Source: Cyanobacteria bacterium HKST-UBA02
GTDB lineage: Bacteria > Cyanobacteriota > Vampirovibrionia > Obscuribacterales > Obscuribacteraceae
Direction: 5' to 3'
DNA: 8,565 nt
Assembly (NCBI GenBank): GCA_020431945.1
Contig: JAGQHH010000230.1
Span: forward strand, 1-8,565
In this document: positions 5,903 through 8,565 of the stretch, piece by piece
Layout of the letters: each line of letters opens with the position of its first letter
Position numbering within the stretch: the first letter of the stretch is position 1
Made by a program: the position numbers and the translations under genes
Notes under the pieces: generated by a model
Database searches by the model: none
Told to the model about the DNA's origin: nothing
What the model saw: only the letters and a program-made list of their open reading frames with translations

Positions 5903-7165
5903 GTGTCAAGAAAGAGTCGACTACTCCCTCTCGTTATCATTTCGTGCATTTTTCAATCGCTCTGTGCCTGCTCCGCGGCTCAGGCGCAGCCTGGCAAAGG
6001 GGCCTGGAACAAAGATCTTTCCAACTTGATGGACAACATCGAGAAAGAGATCAAGACGGACAAACCGCCATCCGAATCACCACCGGAGCCGGCTCCAGTG
6101 CCTGAGTCGATAGAGCCTAAGCCGGAACAAAACGAGCCCGAGTCGGCCGAAGAGCAGGGCGAGCTCAAGGAAGAAACAGAGGCACCACCGGAGCCGAAGA
6201 GCCCGGGCGCGGACGGCTATCTCGCACTGATAGACGAGAACGGTCTGGCTCGCTGGCCGGAAGACCGAATGCCGGTCAAAATCTATATCGATCAGAAGAG
6301 CAGCCTGCCTCACTTCAAAGAAGAATTCCCTGGAATGCTCCAGAACGCATTCAAGAAATGGCAACAAGTGTGTCCAGACATCCTCAACATCGAGTTCGTT
6401 CAGGAGAGAGACCAGGCAAGCATCGTCTGCACCTGGACAGAGGACAGGGACCAGATGATGTCTCTGAAAGAAGGCGGAAACACCATGGTGATTCCTGACG
6501 AAGACGGAATTCTGAGCGTCGACATGAAGATACTCACCCTGCCTCCCCCGGGCAACAGCGTCATTCCCTTCAACTATATGGAACGGGTTTGCCTGCATGA
6601 AGCAGGACATGCTCTCGGTCTTACCGGTCACAGCGATCAAAAGAGCGATATCATGTTCGGTACCGTCTATCCTGACCAGCGAGCTGGCGAGCTCACAGAA
6701 AGAGACAGAGACACCCTCTCGGCCCTCTATCATCTAGACCGCCGGACGCTCATGGCCTCGAGGCTGGACCCGGCAAAGGAAGCCGACCAGAAAGCCCTCA
6801 GCTCCTCCAATCCGAAAGTCAAAGCTCTGGCCATGAGCAATATGGCTGTGCGAGCCCTGGCCGACAAACAGTTCGACAAGGCGGCCAAACTACTGGAAGA
6901 CGCTCACAAGCTCGATCCCACCAACAAGCTGATCGCCAAGAACCTCGGGGGAGTCTATGCCAATTACGGCTCCATCGCCGCCATGACTTTCAATCTTCCC
7001 GGCGCCTGCATGTATTTCAAGAAATCCCTGCCGCTTCTCAGCCTGAGTGGAGACCGGGAGGCTCAAGTCCAGGTCCTGAGCAACTATGTGAAAGTGCTCC
7101 GAATGCTCAATCAGAAAACCGAGCTCGAGAAAATGGAGAAAAAACTGGCCGAGCTCAGCAAGTGA
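5903..7165 (+). CDS. Secreted matrixin-type zinc metalloprotease with C-terminal TPRs
   Basis: The 420-residue product starts at GTG 5903, fixed by an in-frame TAA at 5894-5896. A signal peptide covers about 1-28 (KSR, hydrophobic core, then CACSAAQA-Q). LCAC at 20-23 is a possible lipobox, so lipoprotein anchoring cannot be excluded. A long Pro/Glu-rich linker (about 52-102) leads to the protease domain (about 118-280). This domain carries the zinc site HEAGHALGLTGH, with ligands H232, H236, H243 and catalytic E233. A downstream methionine in SDIMF (M251) acts as the Met-turn. This is the metzincin/matrixin pattern, and all key residues are intact. Three TPR-like helical pairs follow at about 305-415 (for example NMAVRALADKQFDKAAKLLEDAHKLDP). 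The protein should cleave proteins outside the cytoplasm, with the TPRs perhaps holding substrate or partners. It lies 2 bases after the 45-codon frame and lacks its own good ribosome site, which suggests translational coupling. Confidence 0.92.
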   Translation: MSRKSRLLPLVIISCIFQSLCACSAAQAQPGKGAWNKDLSNLMDNIEKEIKTDKPPSESPPEPAPVPESIEPKPEQNEPESAEEQGELKEETEAPPEPKSPGADGYLALIDENGLARWPEDRMPVKIYIDQKSSLPHFKEEFPGMLQNAFKKWQQVCPDILNIEFVQERDQASIVCTWTEDRDQMMSLKEGGNTMVIPDEDGILSVDMKILTLPPPGNSVIPFNYMERVCLHEAGHALGLTGHSDQKSDIMFGTVYPDQRAGELTERDRDTLSALYHLDRRTLMASRLDPAKEADQKALSSSNPKVKALAMSNMAVRALADKQFDKAAKLLEDAHKLDPTNKLIAKNLGGVYANYGSIAAMTFNLPGACMYFKKSLPLLSLSGDREAQVQVLSNYVKVLRMLNQKTELEKMEKKLAELSK

Positions 7166-7192
7166 AAAGTTCCGCCTTTTTGGGGCGGAACT
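7166..7192. terminator. Hairpin directly after the metalloprotease stop
   Basis: AGTTCCGCC (7168-7176) and GGCGGAACT (7184-7192) form a perfect 9-bp stem with a 7-base loop TTTTTGG, three bases after the stop codon. No T-tract follows on the plus strand. Read on the minus strand the stem is followed by TTTT. It is probably a 3'-end stabilising or weak bidirectional terminator structure. Confidence 0.55.
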
Positions 7193-7342
7193 CCACTCAC
7201 TCGCTCAGAAAAACTATCTTACAGGCAGACCAGATTCCGGGAGACGGGCACCTGATTCAGTGCCGGACTGTTCGCTCTACCGAGAACGGTCTGGATACGA
7301 TTACCGGTGTGTGGGAGATGCAGATCAGAGTTGGTCTCGGGC

Positions 7343-7356
7343 TGTGTGTGTGTGTG
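7343..7356. repeat. (TG)7 dinucleotide run
   Basis: Seven TG units are followed by GATGGATGG. This is a simple repeat outside any supported gene; it could vary in length by slippage but has no evident role. Confidence 0.8.
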
Positions 7357-7584
7357 GATGGATGGAGGCTCGAGTCCGCTGAGTCTGTAGATGAGATCCA
7401 GCTCCAGGTCGTTAGGTCCATAGATTGGCGTGGTTAGCGACATCTGAGCTGCATCCCCCTGATTACACTGAGTAATCGAATCCGGCGGTTCAATCAATAC
7501 TGGTAGTCTACGCAGCAAGTGTGAACAAATGGTTCCCAAATGAGGGGGTATTCTTAAATCAGAAACTCGCCGGATAAAAACTGG

Positions 7585-7608
7585 AAAAATCGCAATATTG
7601 CGATATTT
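7585..7608. repeat. Near-perfect 24-bp palindrome
   Basis: The 16-bp core ATCGCAATATTGCGAT (7589-7604) is perfectly symmetric. After one A-A mismatch, three further A/T pairs extend it on each side. It is AT-rich and has no loop, so it suits a dimeric DNA-binding protein better than an RNA hairpin. It lies next to the terminator of the downstream minus-strand gene. Confidence 0.75.
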
Positions 7609-7617
7609 GGAAATTGC

Positions 7618-7654
7618 AAAAAAAGGAAGACGCACCAACAGCGGGTGCGTCTTC
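7618..7654 (-). terminator. Intrinsic terminator of the His/Gly-rich protein gene
   Basis: On the minus strand a perfect 11-bp stem GAAGACGCACC / GGTGCGTCTTC (7654-7644 with 7636-7626) with a 7-base loop is followed by C and seven T's (7624-7618). It lies about 40 bases beyond the stop codon. It is the cleanest terminator in the window. Confidence 0.95.
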
Positions 7655-7693
7655 ATTCTTATCTGTTTTTCCGGGCTTCTGAGCTAACCGGGA

Positions 7694-8565
7694 TCACTCC
7701 TCGGTCTGCTCTGCGTTTTCCTCATCCTCTTCCTCTTTCTCGGATTGCGGAGGAGGGGCACCGGCTCTACCCAGGGCCGACCGGAGCCGACTGTCATTGG
7801 GCTTGCCCTTGCGCGGCGGCAAGGCGGAGACCTGAGGCTGGATGTTGTCCATTCTTTCTGGAGTCTCATCGGTTTCAGACTCGGTCTCGCTCAGCTCATT
7901 CTTGAGCTGTTTTCTGGCCTTCGCACCGGGGTCGTCCTTCTTCTTCCCGGCAGCAGGTAGCGGCGCAGCCGGTTTCTGCCTGGCCTGCCCTGTAATGGGA
8001 ATGGGCGTGGGCACCGGCACATAGCCTGGCGGTCTCGAATGATGCTGCTGGGCATCGAGAGCCTGATTGCGCCGATATTCCATCTCAGCTCGCATCTGCT
8101 CTTCCCTTGCTACGGCCTCGGCCCGGGCACTGTCATCCATACTGCCCTGGCCGGGCTCATGATGGGCAGCGCCGTGGCCTTCGCGTGCCAGAGATTCATA
8201 ACCGGGATCCGAGACAGGTGCATGGGCACCCGGTTCAGCAGCGCCGGCATGATGGCTGAAACCACCCTGGGCGATACCACCTTCCGCGGGCTGGACACCG
8301 TAAGTGTAGCCTTCCACAGGACCCTGAGCCTGACTGCCTGCATGACCCGAACCGTAGTGTCCGCTCGAAGGCTCGATCGGTCCGCCGGAGATCATGTCCG
8401 GGCTGCCGGTGCCTGAGGCGGGGGTGATAGTGCTATCCATCGGCGCTGCCGATTGGGCATAGCTCTCACCGGTGCTTCCGGTCTGTCCGCCGGCATGACC
8501 TGTGTGACCGGCGGTGTGTCCTCCGGCATGTCCACCGCTGTGGGCTGTGGAATCACCTGTATAAC
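7694..8565 (-). CDS. His/Gly-rich disordered protein with acidic C-terminal tail, N-terminus beyond window edge
   Basis: The frame is open from the right edge to the stop at 7696-7694, showing 289 codons. The ATG at 8440 lacks a ribosome site, and the same composition continues upstream of it, so the true start lies outside. I recognise no domain. The N-terminal visible part is low-complexity Gly/His/Ala/Ser, with repeated GGHAGG/TAGH/TGHAGG units (about 8540-8480) that could bind metal. A Gln/Arg/Glu-rich helical stretch follows (SARAEAVAREEQMRAEMEYRRNQ), then a Pro-Val-Pro segment (PPGYVPVPTPIPI). A highly charged region comes next (AGKKKDDPGAKARKQLKNEL, SETESETDE). The chain ends in the acidic tail SEKEEEDEENAEQTEE. 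No transmembrane segment is seen. The protein is probably mostly disordered; its function is unknown. It ends at a strong terminator and converges on the metalloprotease cluster. Confidence 0.8.
   Translation of the reverse strand, partial: YTGDSTAHSGGHAGGHTAGHTGHAGGQTGSTGESYAQSAAPMDSTITPASGTGSPDMISGGPIEPSSGHYGSGHAGSQAQGPVEGYTYGVQPAEGGIAQGGFSHHAGAAEPGAHAPVSDPGYESLAREGHGAAHHEPGQGSMDDSARAEAVAREEQMRAEMEYRRNQALDAQQHHSRPPGYVPVPTPIPITGQARQKPAAPLPAAGKKKDDPGAKARKQLKNELSETESETDETPERMDNIQPQVSALPPRKGKPNDSRLRSALGRAGAPPPQSEKEEEDEENAEQTEE

Larger units (their letters stand above)
7193..7617. other. Convergent intergenic region without a convincing gene
   Basis: This stretch of about 425 bp lies between convergent genes. 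The open frames here either start inside the terminator or have no ribosome site, domain or signal. It contains a (TG)7 run, a 6-bp hairpin (GATTAC 7461-7466 with GTAATC 7472-7477) and a long-range perfect 8-bp stem (ATCCGGCG 7480-7487 with CGCCGGAT 7568-7575). A near-perfect 24-bp palindrome lies at 7585-7608. A non-coding RNA or a protein-binding site is possible. Confidence 0.6.

Noticed and set aside
7162..7437. Plus-strand frame overlapping the metalloprotease stop
   Set aside because: It passes through the 3' hairpin and a TG microsatellite, has no ribosome site, and shows no recognisable protein features.
7485..7495. GGTTCAATC resembling a tRNA T-loop
   Set aside because: No flanking T-stem, acceptor stem or anticodon arm can be formed around it on either strand.
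7219..7656. Minus-strand frame of 145 codons in the convergent gap
   Set aside because: Its start lies inside the terminator stem of the neighbouring gene, and the sequence shows no domain or ribosome site.

Overview
The window reads like ordinary chromosomal DNA of a free-living bacterium, with a moderately high GC content in genes and AT-rich intergenic gaps. No mobile element, rRNA, tRNA or CRISPR array is visible. The proteins suggest a lineage near the Cyanobacteria/Melainabacteria (for example Obscuribacterales-like). The clues are a cyanobacterial-style OmpR response regulator and histidine kinase pair, secreted Pro/Glu-rich TPR-matrixin proteins, and His/Gly-rich disordered proteins. 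This placement is inference from protein style, held with low to moderate confidence.

Left part (1-2241, minus strand): a MerR-type regulator overlaps by 26 bp the start of a VIT + von Willebrand A domain protein that runs off the left edge. The two form a tightly coupled operon. The 355-bp AT-rich gap upstream (2242-2596) holds repeated TGACAGTA half-sites, a perfect 10-5-10 inverted repeat, and an exact 13-bp repeat shared with the MerR promoter region. This suggests an autoregulatory operator system.

Centre (2597-4889): a two-component system arranged divergently. The OmpR-type response regulator is on the minus strand and the membrane histidine kinase on the plus strand, with a 127-bp shared control region.

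Right-centre (5033-7165, plus strand): an unrecognised secreted protein ends at a strong intrinsic terminator. Directly behind the terminator T-tract lies a Shine-Dalgarno sequence and a 24-codon reading frame. Its stop overlaps the start of a 45-codon secreted micro-ORF, which ends 2 nt before a secreted matrixin-type zinc metalloprotease with C-terminal TPRs. This chain looks like a translationally coupled leader system.

Right edge (7166-8565): about 430 bp of apparently non-coding DNA contains a near-perfect 24-bp palindrome and a long-range stem. It is followed by a strong minus-strand terminator and a His/Gly-rich, acidic-tailed disordered protein that enters from the right edge on the minus strand.
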